Positions 24,764 through 42,286 of a DNA stretch of 64,000 nucleotides are shown here, in pieces; position 1 is the first letter of the stretch; each line of letters starts with the position of its first letter. Source of the stretch: Purshia tridentata (lineage: Eukaryota; Streptophyta; Magnoliopsida; Rosales; Rosaceae); the NCBI GenBank assembly GCA_003254885.1, contig QANT01006867.1, forward strand, positions 1-64,000. The letters run 5' to 3'. The notes below the pieces were generated by a model that was not told the DNA's origin, searched no databases, and saw only the letters and a program-made list of their open reading frames with translations. The translations under genes and the position numbers were made by a program.

Positions 24764-27020
24764 ATGACCACCACTCTCTCTATCCAACCCTCGAGCTCGG
24801 ACGCTCCACCTTCGTCAGCATCATCAAAAGCTGTGGTGGCGGCTAGCGAGTGTTTCAGATTGTATTGCAAGGCTGTGGTGAGGCTGGAGACGGTTATGGG
24901 TAGCGGGCCTAGCGGCGACGTGATCTTGGCTGGTGCTGGGGTTGCGATTTGTGATCACAGAGACAATCTGATATTCGAAAAGAGGGAGAATCTGAAGGCT
25001 TTGGAGGCTTGCCCTCTGCTGCTGAGCATGAGAGCTGCGGAGATTCAGGCTCTTATGATAGGGTGTAAAGAAGCTCTCAGTTTGAATTTGAAAAGTGTCA
25101 CCTTCTTCTGTGAAGACTATAGCTACTTGGTTCGCCCACAAGTTAGTTTTCTATCTTATTTTCTTATTATTATTTGAACTATTGGGTAGTTTTGTTGTTG
25201 CCAGAAACAATATATAGAAGCTGCACAGAAACAATAGTTTTTGTTGGTATATATAAATAATACTTATCATCATTATATACGGTCATAATTTACTGTTGTT
25301 TTATATTTATTAATTACAAAGCATTCTCAGTGGCACAGAAAATTTTGTTTGATGCCATTGATAGAGACGGGTGACATTTACTTACATGCGCAGGTTAACA
25401 GGAATTCACGGGTTCTGGGAAGCGAAAAGATTGCTGCATTAGTCGATCAATTGAATCTTCTACAAAGAAAGTTTGAATATTGCAGCCCTTGTCTTGAGGC
25501 AAGTGGTACTGGCAGTTATTTTGCATTTAAATTTGCAAGTGATGCTATAGCTTCTCAGATCACCTCCTCTGTGGAACCTAGCAAAGCCAAGAGTGTGAAG
25601 GAGACTTGTTTAGTTTGTTTGAAAGACACTTCTATTCCTCGAATGGTTTCGATGTTTCATTGTCTACACAGGTATTGCTCGTCTTGTACGAACGGCATGT
25701 GGAAGTAAAATTGCAAAATGGGATGGTACCACAGTGCCCTCATAAAGACTGTAAGTCTGAAGTGAACATTGACATGTGTGGGATATTATTGGCACCTAAA
25801 GTAGTTGATGCTCTGACAGAACGAATCAAGGACTCTTCTATTCCTTTTAGACAGAAAGTCTATTGCCCATTTCCCAGGTGTTCTACATTAATGTCCAATC
25901 AGGAAGTCTTAAAATTGAGCAAGACTTGCCTTTCTGAGGGAGACAGGATCAGGAAATGCACGAAATGCTATCGGTATTTCTGTATCGATTTCAAGGTTCC
26001 TTGGCACAATGGAATGACCTGCTATAATTTCCAAAGATCACTAACCCGTTTCCACTCAGAAGACCAATTGCTGAAGTCTCTTGCAACAATGGAAAAGTGG
26101 CGCCAGTGTTCCAACTGCAATCATATGATTGAACTTGATAGTGGCTGCTGCCACATCACATGCAGGTGCTTTACTCTCTTGACTATTCTTTTGGTTGCCC
26201 TTGTGTTGCTTTTCTCCATCTCTAGACAAATTTTGCAATCCTCTATATGGAAGAACGAACAAGAAAAAGACAAGTGAAATATAACAAAAGATGATCTAAC
26301 TGGTAGCAACTTGAAAACTTATCCTGTGTTACCGTCCAGCCGCCAAAAGAGCCAATCTTTTCTTGTTGATATGCATTGACATTGTAATTAGTTTATGCCT
26401 TTGTTTTGTTAAACAACACAGATCTCATGACAGGGTCTTGCATATTTAGTTTCCCTTTAGATAGCTAATTTTGTTCACCACCTGATGTTTTATTTGGTAC
26501 GGACCTTATAGTACTGCTCATTGTTTAACACTACTCCTACGCTATTTTGACTAAGTTTTCACCTTAACTTGGGCCACACATAAGATTAATTCCCCTGTTA
26601 ACCAAAAGAGGGATCACTTGTCCATGTATGTAACCACCTAAAAGAGGGGTTCCACGCGAAGGAGAGTAAAATTAGGAGCAGTCACACAATATTAATTGGT
26701 CTAAGTGTCTAAAGCTATCTATATGCTTGTTTGGCTCACTGCACATAAAAGTTTAAGTTTTGGGTTCAATATGCATTGCCTTATAAGCTAAAATGAAGTA
26801 GCCATACATAAATTTAAAAGGTTACCTATTGTTTCACATGTTTTTTTCTGGATGCTGCTCTTTTCATGACTTTTGTACCAATCCTTGTGGTTTGTCCCAT
26901 GTTTGCTGTCCTTGTAGATGTGGATATCAGTTTTGCTATACTTGTGGAGCTGAATGTGAAAAATACAATAGAAGATGTTCCTGTCCTCTCTGGGATGAGC
27001 ATTACATTATACGGGCATGA
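24764..27020 (+). pseudogene. RNase H-like/RBR E3 ligase, copy B (broken)
   Basis: Same architecture as copy A: exons 24764-25141, 25394-26165 and 26918-27020. Exon 1 encodes a shorter N-terminus (MTTTLSIQPSSS) and the RNase H-like start RLYCKAVV, again without the first Asp. In RING1 one base is missing after the Cys of HRYCSSC (about 25687), so the frame ends a few codons later at NGMWK; the downstream frame then reads on from RHVEVKLQNGMVPQCPHKDC. The IBR has a second defect: FCIDF in place of FCxxC, which loses a zinc ligand. RING2 (WRQCSNCNHM...CYTCGAE) is intact, including the catalytic-position Cys in DSGCCHI. Intron 1 (252 bases) is far shorter than in copies A and C. Probably non-functional; a truncated RNase H-like protein could still be made. 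Confidence 0.82.
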
Positions 27021-29112
27021 AGATGAGTGTAACATTACACTTATCAGGTTACAAGTTTACAGCTAAACAGATTTAGACTTGTCCAGTCATCTTTTGTTCT
27101 CTCTCCTTCACTATTGTTTCTTTTATTATGGGGAAAGGTGGTTGTGAGGGAGGGATGGGGTGGGAAGGGTGTTGAAGGATCAAACTTCAGAGATATTAAT
27201 TTTGGACTGATAACTTCATACATGCTAATCAAGGATTTGCTGGTAATGTTAAACCACTGCCCAGCTTTTTGATAACTTTTGGCAAAATCATTATTAGGCT
27301 GATAGAATGGCCAACCATCAAAAACTCGGTGATAGGCCGGTCTAATTTAATGAGTTCTCGTCATTTTTTTTTCCCGTGTTTTACAGTAAAGTCATTATTA
27401 GACAATAACAAACATAGTCACTATTATAAAAAGATGGCATAAATATGATATTAATTGACCTACATTCTATGTTTTTCTTACACATTCACCTGTGATTTGG
27501 CACTAACAATTAACTTTACTAATTATTGTCGAACCATGACTATATTTTAAAACTATATTAATGGTTACTAGGGAATTGCTCTGTTATGGACCCAAAATGC
27601 GGACAAAATGCGGAACCACTCACATTATTGTGGGCCCCTCTCTGGCACTAGCCCCACCCCGTCTCACACTCCTTACTATTTCTGCTTTTCTGGTTCTGCA
27701 CCAGAGAAGCTCCCATAGTTACTATTCGAAAGTGACAATGATTTCGCGTGACAATAGCAATAAATCCAACACTATTCTCAAGCTTACTAGGCAATCAATT
27801 AGTAAATGTATGTCAATCAACCTAGGGTTTATTGGCATCGGTTCATCACTTCCACAGTGTGAGTGTCTCAAAGCAATGGGTGGGTTTGCCACTTACTACA
27901 GTAGGAAATAATCAGGTGAGCCAAATGAAAACTCAAAGCAATCTTATGAAGATCAATCCAATACCTGAAAAGTCAGAAACCGAAATAAAGTTGAGATTTT
28001 TGCAAAGGGAAAGAGAAATGAAGAGTAGCCTGGTGGAGAAAGTAGTCACCAGATGAAAAACCAAAGAAAGAAAGTGAGAAAGAAGGCAAAAGGCAAATGA
28101 GGAATCCCCAGCTTTGGTCTCTCTCTCTCTCCTCTCTCTCTCTCTCTTTTCTGTTTTTTGGGAGCTCAGAGCATCAGGCAATAGCCACAATACAACTAGA
28201 ATAGCTTTTTATTTATAAATATGTTATATCAAATAAAATAAAATAATTTTAAAATTATTCATATATATTTAATAAACCTTATATTAAATATCTTATTAAA
28301 ATAAAAGTAATAGTATAATTTTCATAAGTATTTAAAATATAAATTATAAATTAACCATTATTTAATATTAATTTGGCTTAATTTAATTAAGTACAATTAT
28401 ATAACTTTCAGTACTATTGCAATTTCAGTAGCTATATAATTATCATTTTTAACACTTTTTAGGGTATTCTCAATACTATTCAAATTACTTTGCGACTCAT
28501 ATATGAATATTAAACTTTTGACATGCATTAACGCACATGTAAATGGAGTTTTTTAATTATTAATTTTTTTAACTATTTAGTACTATTTATTTTTTTAAAA
28601 AATAAAAACTTTATAACTCTCCACTCTCTCTACCTAATAAGATGGTAGAGTGTTTTTGTTTTTATTGCTTAATTTTTTAAGAATTTAATTTTACATTTGT
28701 ATTATTAACCTTATTAGGTTAATTTATTTTAATTCTTTAGTTGAGTCAATAATTATTTGAAAAAATTATAATTTAGTGAAGTTTATAACATAAATTTGAT
28801 ATGATTTTATAATATTAAAGATTAAAGATCACAGGAAAATCCTCAACTATTCGACACTCATGGTTTAGCCGTTTAGCTTGATTTTTTTTAACTAAATTAA
28901 TTATTTTTTGCTAAAGCCTAACTAAAACAACTTTTTTAATAATTTAACTCATCGAATTTACTTAACCCCCTTTGAAAAGACAGATGAGGTATGAACACGC
29001 GCTTTCCCGCTTTTCATGAGGTTAATTTATTGCGTGGCGAAATTCAAGGGACTCGAACTCGATCCTTGGTTTCTTCTTAGGCAAGTTATAGTTTCAACCT
29101 TCTTGGGTTCTG
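27021..29112. other. Spacer between RBR copies B and C
   Basis: Carries the copy B 3' end (shared with copy C for about 200 bases), then AT-rich sequence. A CT-rich run lies at about 28118-28150. Open frames near 27561-28190 show no domain. Nothing else recognised. Confidence 0.55.
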
Positions 29113-29118
29113 GTGAGC

Positions 29119-32013
29119 GACGAAGAGAGGGTTAGTTCTACGAAGGTGCTCTTGGCTTGTGTGCTGGGATTGCGCGCTATTTATGATCGCAGACACCATG
29201 TCACATGTGGGGTATTCAAGAATAGGAAGGCTTTGGCTGGTTGCGGTTCGGTGCTGAGCGGGAAGGCTGCAGAGAGGTTGAGGCTCTCTCTCTCACTTTG
29301 AACTTGAAAAGTGCCATCTTTTTCTCTGATCTGATGATATGTTAGTTTTTTAAGCACTAATTAAGCTTCATTTCTGTTCATAGTTTTTTAAGCACTAATT
29401 AAGCTTCATTTCTGTTCAATCTTATAATTTATTATAAAATGTATGCATGTTTTTGAATTTTGTTTGGGGGGGTTTTCTGAATCTTAGGTGTGATTTGTTT
29501 TATGCTAACGAATAGAAGTGTTGACTGATGGTGTGCTATGTTTGGGGAAATATTTGGTTGTATGAACCTTTGGGTATTTTTTGTAGACAGAAACAATACA
29601 TAGATATAACCTTAATGGCTAGGTTTTAAAAAAAAGCAAATCGTTTACTACATGTGGGTTTTAGAGGGAAAACATATAATGGGAAGACAACTGAACTTGG
29701 AAAACTATGAGAAGTGTGACAAATGGAATTTAATTGGAGATAACTTACAATTCTAGTCTCAAACCATAGTTATTAAGCCTAGACATCAGTCTAAGTTGGT
29801 TGGTTGATTTTTGGTTCATTGGTTGGGTTAAATGGTCTTTTTGGGCGGAAGTGTTGGGTTGATTGGTTAAAGTGCTAGTAAAGCTTTAATTCTAATCAAA
29901 ATTTCTTAGAAAAAAAATTAAATATTATTTACTCAAACAAGCATTTGATGAGTTATGCAAATGTTTTGCAAAATAACTAGTTTATGTTGTTTGATTGTGG
30001 CATTGCCTTGGAGTTTGTTAACTTTGCTTCATGCAGATGCTGCAATGTTCAGACCCAAATGACATGAAATTTGGGAAAATTTACAATTATCCCCTAATTT
30101 CTATTAAACCTATTCCCAGATTCCAAGTTTCTGTTTAAAGCATTTCTGAGTGCGCTTGCGAGCTTGTGTGACAAAGAAAACTTTTAGAATAAGTTAGAAT
30201 TTTCAATTTCACTTTGAGCAATGATGCATGTATGAACATTTATTACCATTTTGTCTGTGCAAGAAATTCTTGGCAATGTATTCGATTGACATTTTTCAAT
30301 AGTGTTAACTGATTTATATGTATCCTTTCTATTCCAAAGGATTCAAATTATATTCATCAAAGCCATGTTTTCTTGTTCATTTTGTTCTTGTTTTGGTTAG
30401 TATATGTAAGTCTTATCTTCATTATGATCATCATTATTGTAGTTCATATTTACTAACAAACCATTCTTAGGGGCACATAAAGTTCTGTTTGATGCCATTG
30501 ATAGTGGTGACTGACATTTGAATACACAGGTTACCATGAAGGGACTGGTTCCTAGGAGCAAAAAGATTGCCGCATTAGTCAATCAAGTGACTCTTACTAC
30601 AAAGATAGATTGAATATTGCAGCCCTTTTCTTGTGGGAAGTGGTGGCATTAAGTTTGCACTTAAATTTACAACTGATGCTATGGCTTCTCAGATCACCTC
30701 CCCTGCGGAACCTAGCAAAGCCAAGAGTTTGAAGGAGGCCTGTTTAATTTGTTTTGAAGACACTGATATTGCTCAAATGTTTTCAATTGCTCATTGTTTA
30801 CACAGGTATTGCTCTTCTTGTGTGAAACAGCATGTGGAAGTGAAGTTGCAAAATGAGATGGTGCCACAATGTCCTCATAAAGACTGTAAGTCTGAGGTGA
30901 ACATTGATGGTTGTAAAAACTTCTTGGCACCTAAACTAGTTGAGGTTATGAGCGAGCGAATCAAGGAATCTTCTATTCCTGTTACAGAGAAAGTTTATTG
31001 CCCATATCCCAGGTGTTCTGCATTAATGTCCAAACAGGAGGTCTTAGAATATACCAAGACTTCTTTGGTTAGTTTGGGAGGCAGGAAATGCATGAAATGC
31101 TATTGCTATTTCTGTATCAATTGCAAGGTTCCCTGGCACAACGGAATGAACTGCTATGATTACCAAAGATCAGAAACCTATTCCAGCGCAGAAGACCAAG
31201 TGCTGAAGTCTCTTGCAACAGATAAACGGTGGCGCCAGTGTTCCAAGTGCAATCATATGATTGAACTTGATAGTGGCTGCTACCACATCATTTGCAGGTG
31301 CTTTGCTCTCTTCCCCTCCAATTTTGACTATTCTTTTGGTTGCCTTTGTGTTGCTTTTCTCCATCTCTAGACAAATATTGCAATCCTTTATATGGAAGAA
31401 TGAACAAGCAAAAGACCAGTAAAATATCACTTGTGAACAAAAGATGATCTAACTGGTAGCAACTTGAAAAGTGATCCTGTGTTACTGATGTCTTATATGG
31501 TATGGACCTTCTAGTACTGCTCATTGTTGAACACTAGTCCTACGCTGTTTTGACTAAGTTTTCACCTTAATTTGGGCCACACATAAGATTCCCCTGTTAA
31601 TCAAAAGAGGGATCACTTGTCCATGTATGTAACCACCTAAAAGAGGGGTTCCACGTGAAGGAGAGTAAAATTAGGCAGCAATCACACATTAATTGGTCTA
31701 ATAAAGCTATCTATATGCTTGCTTGGCTCACTGCACATAAAAGTTTAAGTTTTTGGGTTCAATATGCATTGCCTTATAAGCTAGAATGAAGTAGCCATAC
31801 ATCAATTTATAAGGTTACCTACAACATCACATGTTTTTTTCTGGATGCTGCTCTTTTCATGACTTTTGTATCAATCCTTGTGGTTTGTCCCATATTTGCT
31901 GTCTTTGTAGATGTGGATATCAGTTTTGCTATACTTGTGGAGCTGAATGGAAAAATAACAAAGCAACATGTTCCTGCCCTCTCTGGGATGAGCATTACAT
32001 TATACGGGCATGA
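29119..32013 (+). pseudogene. RNase H-like/RBR ligase, copy C (5' half decayed, RBR intact)
   Basis: Exon 1 remnant at about 29119-29340: degraded RNase H-like sequence (GLRAIYDRRHH, KSAIFFSDL once the frame is shifted), no ATG matching copies A or B, so the original N-terminus is gone. Exon 2 (30530-31297) begins VTMKGLVPRSKKIAALVNQ and then loses frame with a stop at about 30611. From the in-frame ATG at 30681 an open frame runs to the exon end and joins exon 3 (31911-32013). It encodes RING1 (CLICFEDT...QCPHKDC), IBR (KCMKCYCYFCINC) and RING2 (WRQCSKCNHM, catalytic-position Cys in DSGCYHI), every zinc ligand present, ending in DEHYIIRA. I call it a pseudogene for the full-length protein; an RBR-only protein of about 230 residues remains possible. 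Intron 2 is nearly the same as in copy B. Confidence 0.7.
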
Positions 32014-36889
<4,876 letters not shown>

Positions 36890-38455
36890 TATAGAGTTTT
36901 GTTGGCTTTCCACATTTCACCTGATTTTCAATTGTGTTACGGGGGGATGTGACTTTGATTCATAGATAACCAGTTGCCTGCTTTAGTATGGAGGAGCATT
37001 AAGCATGCCCAAATTTCTAAATACATCTCTGGAGCATGCCTTCTGTCTTAGTTCAAATGATCCGATCCAATGTCTCTCTATGTACAATTTTCAGTTCTTT
37101 GGAAGGGTTTTCTTATCGAACTTTATGCTAGACTAGGTTTCATTTTATTGTAAATTTTACTGGGTTGGGAATGTTACATTTCAATTGGGTTGTCTCTTTT
37201 TCATTTTTGATTCGGGAAAGGGGAGGTCAAGAATCGAACTCTTCCTATTACCTATTGCTTTTTTTTTTGTCAGAGTTTAATGGTGGCAGTTTTTTTCTAA
37301 ATCATAGGATTTTATTTCGTTTCATAAAGTGTTACCCCCCCACCCCTCCAAAACATTATGGGTGATTTCATCTGTTTCTTAATTAAATCAATGCCTCATA
37401 TGTGCTATTGTCTTTGTCTTATAGTCACCTGAAATTTCAATTCTCACTTTGTCCTCAAAACTTTTTTTGTGTTATATTGTCGCCTGAAATTCAATTCTCA
37501 CTTTTTCCTCTCAAAACTTTTTGGTGTCACACTAACGGAATCAGTTAAAGTGCTAACATGGATGTACATGGCCCGAGTGGCTCATTTTTAACTTGTGTAA
37601 AAATTTGTTTCTGGACAAAAAGTTTAAATTTTTTTTAAACCCTCGTATTTTTTAAAGGTTAAAAAACCTGAAAATTCAATTAACCAGCATAGCAAAATCT
37701 ATTAAAGGGTTCTTTGATGTATAATTCTATTTACGCTCAAAATCTTTTCCCATATTCCCTTCTCTCCTCTCCAATCCATGCTGATATGACACAGAGAGAG
37801 AGAGAGAGAAAGAAACTCCAGTTACTCATTCGGAAATGGGCTTTGATGGTAAGAAATTGTCTTGACATTCTAAAAGTTTCTTTACTTGACAATGAATTCC
37901 ATCTCTACTAAAAAGCATATATGCATGTATTTAGAAAATGAAATGAGTTCCATTTCTTAAATGCTCAAGCCCTTCAAGAATACAATCCAGCATCAGCTTG
38001 GCCAAAATACACACGGCCACAAACACTTGTTGCGCACACAAAATTACCACACTACTTGTTGTGCATACAAGAGCGAATTCGAAAGCTCATGTCGATAGCT
38101 GCAATGCTGCAATCTTGTAGGAAAAATTGAGTAGAAGTTCATATATCCCTTGAAATGATATTGCAAATCGTACCAATTAATTGGCAGCTGAATGTTCTTG
38201 ACTATGAAATCACCTGTAAAATGATGAGACGCTGATAAGTTTCCAGAAGTCATAAAAGAAAAACAATTGAATCTCACGGACTTAGTTTTGCAACAAGCAA
38301 ATCAAATCCCTGAATTGTGCAAGTCCAAGGACCTACACACTGGACTCTATAACTCATCATTGCAGACCAAGTTTCATAAGGTAAACGTAAAACCAAAGAA
38401 ATAGCAGTGCCAAGTAAATGGACCAACTTTTACCTATACTTGAAACAATTTCTAG
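36890..38455. other. Intergenic between convergent SRPK and MRS2-11 genes
   Basis: Contains both 3' regions. A diverged direct repeat of about 45-50 bases (37424-37470 and 37480-37525, core CCTGAAATT...TTCTCACTTT) lies mid-way, and a short GA run at about 37793-37810. I see no gene. Confidence 0.55.
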
Positions 38456-40520
38456 TTACAATATTTTCCTTGTCTTGAGATACGAATACATAAGATAAAA
38501 TCCCACAACAGCACCAACAATTATCCCAGCCGTTGTGAGCCAAAATGCGAACTGCACCAAGTCAAGCACATGGTCCAGTGACAATCACCTCAACGAGAAT
38601 GGGAAATGAGTCGGTCACATTAAGTTAACTTCAGAAAACTAACGTACCACATGTTCTTCAAGATAGGACCTCAAGTTCATGCCAAAGATACCTGCAATTA
38701 GAAGGAAAAATAAAAAAAGAGTGGACATTGCCCTATTACCGAAAATACAGAAAACAGCAACGTAGAAGTCAAACAACAAATTTGGCTGGATAACAGAAAT
38801 GTGCTATTTCAAAATTAAACCTAAATTGTTCTTTCATGGCATTGAACTGAGATTATATTTGTGATGTCCAGAAAATTAATAGGATTTTGAAAAATGAGAC
38901 ACATCACAATTCACACATGCATAATGCATTATTAATATCATCCAACTTTTATTTTTCAAGATGACTCCAAATTTTGGCTATATGGTCATTTTCAGTTGTG
39001 AAAGTTTCAAAAGATAAATAAATACATATGCCTAAATTTATATCGTAAGAAAGAACAGGAAATCTATGTTATCCACCATCTTTGGCACAAATTTTTATAG
39101 TTTCTTAACCTGAAGAAGCCATTGAGATTCTTATAGTCAGCCTACACAAGTCAAAATCCAGTTAGTGCCACTAGATGTTGTAATTGATTCAAAATTCAGG
39201 AGACGATAGATATCTGCATATATGGATCCTATTACCTTTTTTAAGGTTAACCTAGATAGCTTTTATTGTGCCCATTAAAACACATGGCAAGTTACTAGGT
39301 AATAAGATGATGTGCAAGACTATGAACAGAATAGAATCTCATACACTTTTGAACAGATTTTTCAAATAAATAAGTAAACTTGCAGAAGTATTATACTTGA
39401 CTAATACAGGCATGAGATATTGTTTGAAGCAGATTAAGGACACACCTGCAACCAGAGCACCAAGTGCCACACAAAACGTCCCAACCTGAAGTAGTAATTC
39501 CACTCTGCTAACCTCAAGCCTCCGAGAACTGATTAATCAAAATCAGTTATTATTAGCATTAGAAAAATGAGGCTGCATGTGAAGAAGGATGCTGGTTTGA
39601 TATACATTGTTGTCCCCATTTTCTAACACAACTTAAGCTTTTGGAGTTCAATGGTTGTCTAACACAAAATCAGTAAAAGTTTGAGGAAGAAACTCTAGAG
39701 CTATAAAACAAATCAAAATCAACAAAACAACGTTCAGACCTCAAATTAACAGCTATAGAATCTTCCATTTCTTTAGCAGAATCAAGAAGCCTTTCAGACT
39801 GGCCATGACAAGATTCACATCTGCAAATGCAACAAGCACTAAGGTCAACTTTCAAATAATGCTGCTTTTCAGTTGTACCAACTAAGAATAAGAAACAACT
39901 AACTGCATTAGTATACCATCTACCATCTATGCAAGATGATATTCTTTCTTTTAAGAGTTTTGGAGGGAGGGTTTTTTGGGGGGGGTGGGTGGTGGTTTGT
40001 GGTGATGTCCTAACCTTTGAAGATAATTTTCCAAAAGCATCTCAATTTCTTCCTCCTCTTCTGCATATAACAAAATCAAACCAAAAATAAACTAATATGC
40101 AATTTAAACATTTCCAAGTAAATTGCAGTAATCACAACTTAAACTTACCATCAGCAATCTGCTTCTCTAAAGGAACAGAGCATTCCACATCATCATTTCC
40201 CTTATTGAGTGTGCAGTTTCTTCCCATAATGCATATACGGCGTATTTCATGGGGATCCTCCAACAGATCAAACAGCATTTGTCTGAGAGCCCCTGCCCTT
40301 GAACCCAATTCAACCTTTCACAGCAAAGGAAGAGTAATATGCCAGTAAGCCACTAAAACCAGGTTTACCATTTGAGTTAAATTCATTAACTATACCAAGG
40401 TTTGCTTGCTAATACGAAGTTGCTCCAGTATATCAGCAGTTAACCGGTTGGGCAAAACCTCAAGTAAATTTTGAACCTGAAAAAAATTGAAAAAACCTAA
40501 TTTAAGAGTGTATTCTGGAG

Positions 40521-40560
<40 letters not shown>

Positions 40561-42286
40561 CATACAAGTAGACAAAACTACCTCTATTATATCATTTGAT
40601 CAACAATTCCTTTTTGTTACCACTATCAACATAACTTTAATCATATAAACAATTACGTGAACCATTTTGTACAGAACACCTTTCCAGAACCTCAAATTTA
40701 TTTCAAAATACTATTGTAAACCAGTAGATTGTGTAGCAACAGCCACTGACCATGTGATGTTTAAATTCGTCAACCCAAATATAAGGTTGCTAAAGGCACC
40801 TAAAAAGACATAGAAAAATAATTAAAATACTCACTATGTTCCCATACTCACACGAGGTTCTAAATCCATTAATGTTTGTTCTAAACGCTGTATTCTGGAG
40901 AGCAACGCTGCTTCAACGACCTGAAAATACCACAAAGATCAAATTGCCTTACTGCATCAGTATGTAGATATTCTGTGATCGGAATACTAACCTCAAGTTC
41001 AAATGGCATAGATGGTCCTCCATTCATATTTTTGGGGTTCAGTCGAGGCAACAATGCTTCCATAAAAGCTTTCCCTCCCTTACTACACATGCAACAAATT
41101 TTCCAATGTTATTTTGCTTTGAACTGCCTAAGCAAAAACTGGAAGTCAATAGATGCAGCTGTTTGGTGTGCTCCAAAAGCCAAAGCTCACCGGTTGTAGT
41201 CAAATATAAGGACACGTTCTTGCATTGCAATTGCACGTAATGTGCCTAGATTTAACAGAAGAGCATGCTCGCGGACCTAGGAGGTGGATTCAAAAAAATC
41301 TTGTCAATATGATATCAATATCAGCCATATATTTATTTTTTGAAAAAGGGAAGTCATCTATGCAGCTATACTAAAAATGTTTATACAGGTGAATTCTGAT
41401 TATAAATGTTCTCACACACAACAACATTACAACTTACAAGAGCTAACATGAAATACTAAATGAAAGTTGGCATCATGATTCATACCAGCAAAGAGGGCAT
41501 CGAATTTGTCAGAAACAATGAAGGGTCAACACTCCGGATATCACGCGGACGAAGACCTGAGGATGAAAAACACTCAAAACCCAGAACCATGTTGCTAGCT
41601 AGCTAGAAATTTTAATTTCAATGACCAACTTATGCATTACGAACATCAAACTGTCTTGAATAAGCAAATTGTATAGTAGTTTTCTGTAATTATTAAATGA
41701 ATACATTATAGAGGGGATATATTAAACATTTCACACACCACTTGACTTCAAAAGCTGACGTCTGTTTATTTTTCTAGTAGATACCGTCCCATTAGCCTTC
41801 ACTTCTACCACCTATAAAATAAATAAATACATATTATCGGTTAATTATTGGATTAATGCATTAATCACAGTGTTTAAGCGGTAATAGAAACACTAATACG
41901 AAATTTGCAAGCTCGCAACGGACCTCGTAGACCGGCTCTCGAATCCCGAGAGACAAAAAGTCACTGGTGGTGGACGACGTCGTAACCCGTAACGAACTAC
42001 CACTCGTCGTCGTCGTCTGGCCCTTAATGCTGTCGTTGTCCCCAGCTTCATCATCGGATATGGTTTCGGGTTCGCTGAATCGGTCCTCGGCGGTCGCCGG
42101 TCTGAAGAACTTGGGTCTCGGGGAGGCCGAGACGACTTTAACCGAAATCGGAGAGAAAACTGCAGAGACCTCGCTCTTTCGCGGCCCAATCGGCGTCAGT
42201 GAACATTGGGAGTAGAAGAGTTGAGAGGAGGGGGATGAAGAGTGAAGTGGGAGTTGAAGGAGGTGCGGCCATGGAGTCAGAGACAT
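38456..42286 (-). CDS. MRS2-11: Chloroplast CorA-type magnesium transporter, MRS2-11-like
   Basis: Mg2+ channel of the CorA/MRS2 family, the plastid member (also called MGT10). Exons in order of translation: 42286-41924, 41811-41739, 41556-41486, 41276-41191, 41082-40992, 40920-40852, 40476-40396, 40314-40149, 40060-40015, 39820-39740, 39528-39446, 38691-38648, 38551-38456, giving 449 residues. The N-terminus begins MSLTP, is Ser/Pro-rich and lacks acidic residues at first, as expected for a transit peptide. SLGIREPVYEV and KINRRQLLKSSG start the conserved part. Later come EVLPNRLTADILEQLRISKQ and the SAKEMEDSIAVNL helix. TM1 ends in the family signature Gly-Met-Asn (GIFGMN, 404-409), followed by a short loop and TM2 (about 421-443). 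Many short exons are typical of this gene. The ATG at 42286 is supported by the similar start (MALTP) I recall for the Arabidopsis protein. Confidence 0.94.
40523..40558 (+). repeat. (GA)n microsatellite in MRS2-11 intron 7
   Basis: A GA run of about 36 bases, CT on the gene strand, between exons 7 and 6 of the transporter. It lies about 47 bases before the acceptor of exon 7 (40476) in the direction of transcription. Confidence 0.85.

Noticed and set aside
27561-27911. Open frame of 116 codons between RBR copies B and C
   Set aside because: No recognisable domain; the first codon is an in-context ATG but the product is low in conserved features and overlaps other frames equally long.
29038-29075. 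GGACTCGAACTCGATCC-like stretch resembling a tRNA T arm
   Set aside because: No acceptor, D or anticodon stems can be drawn around it.
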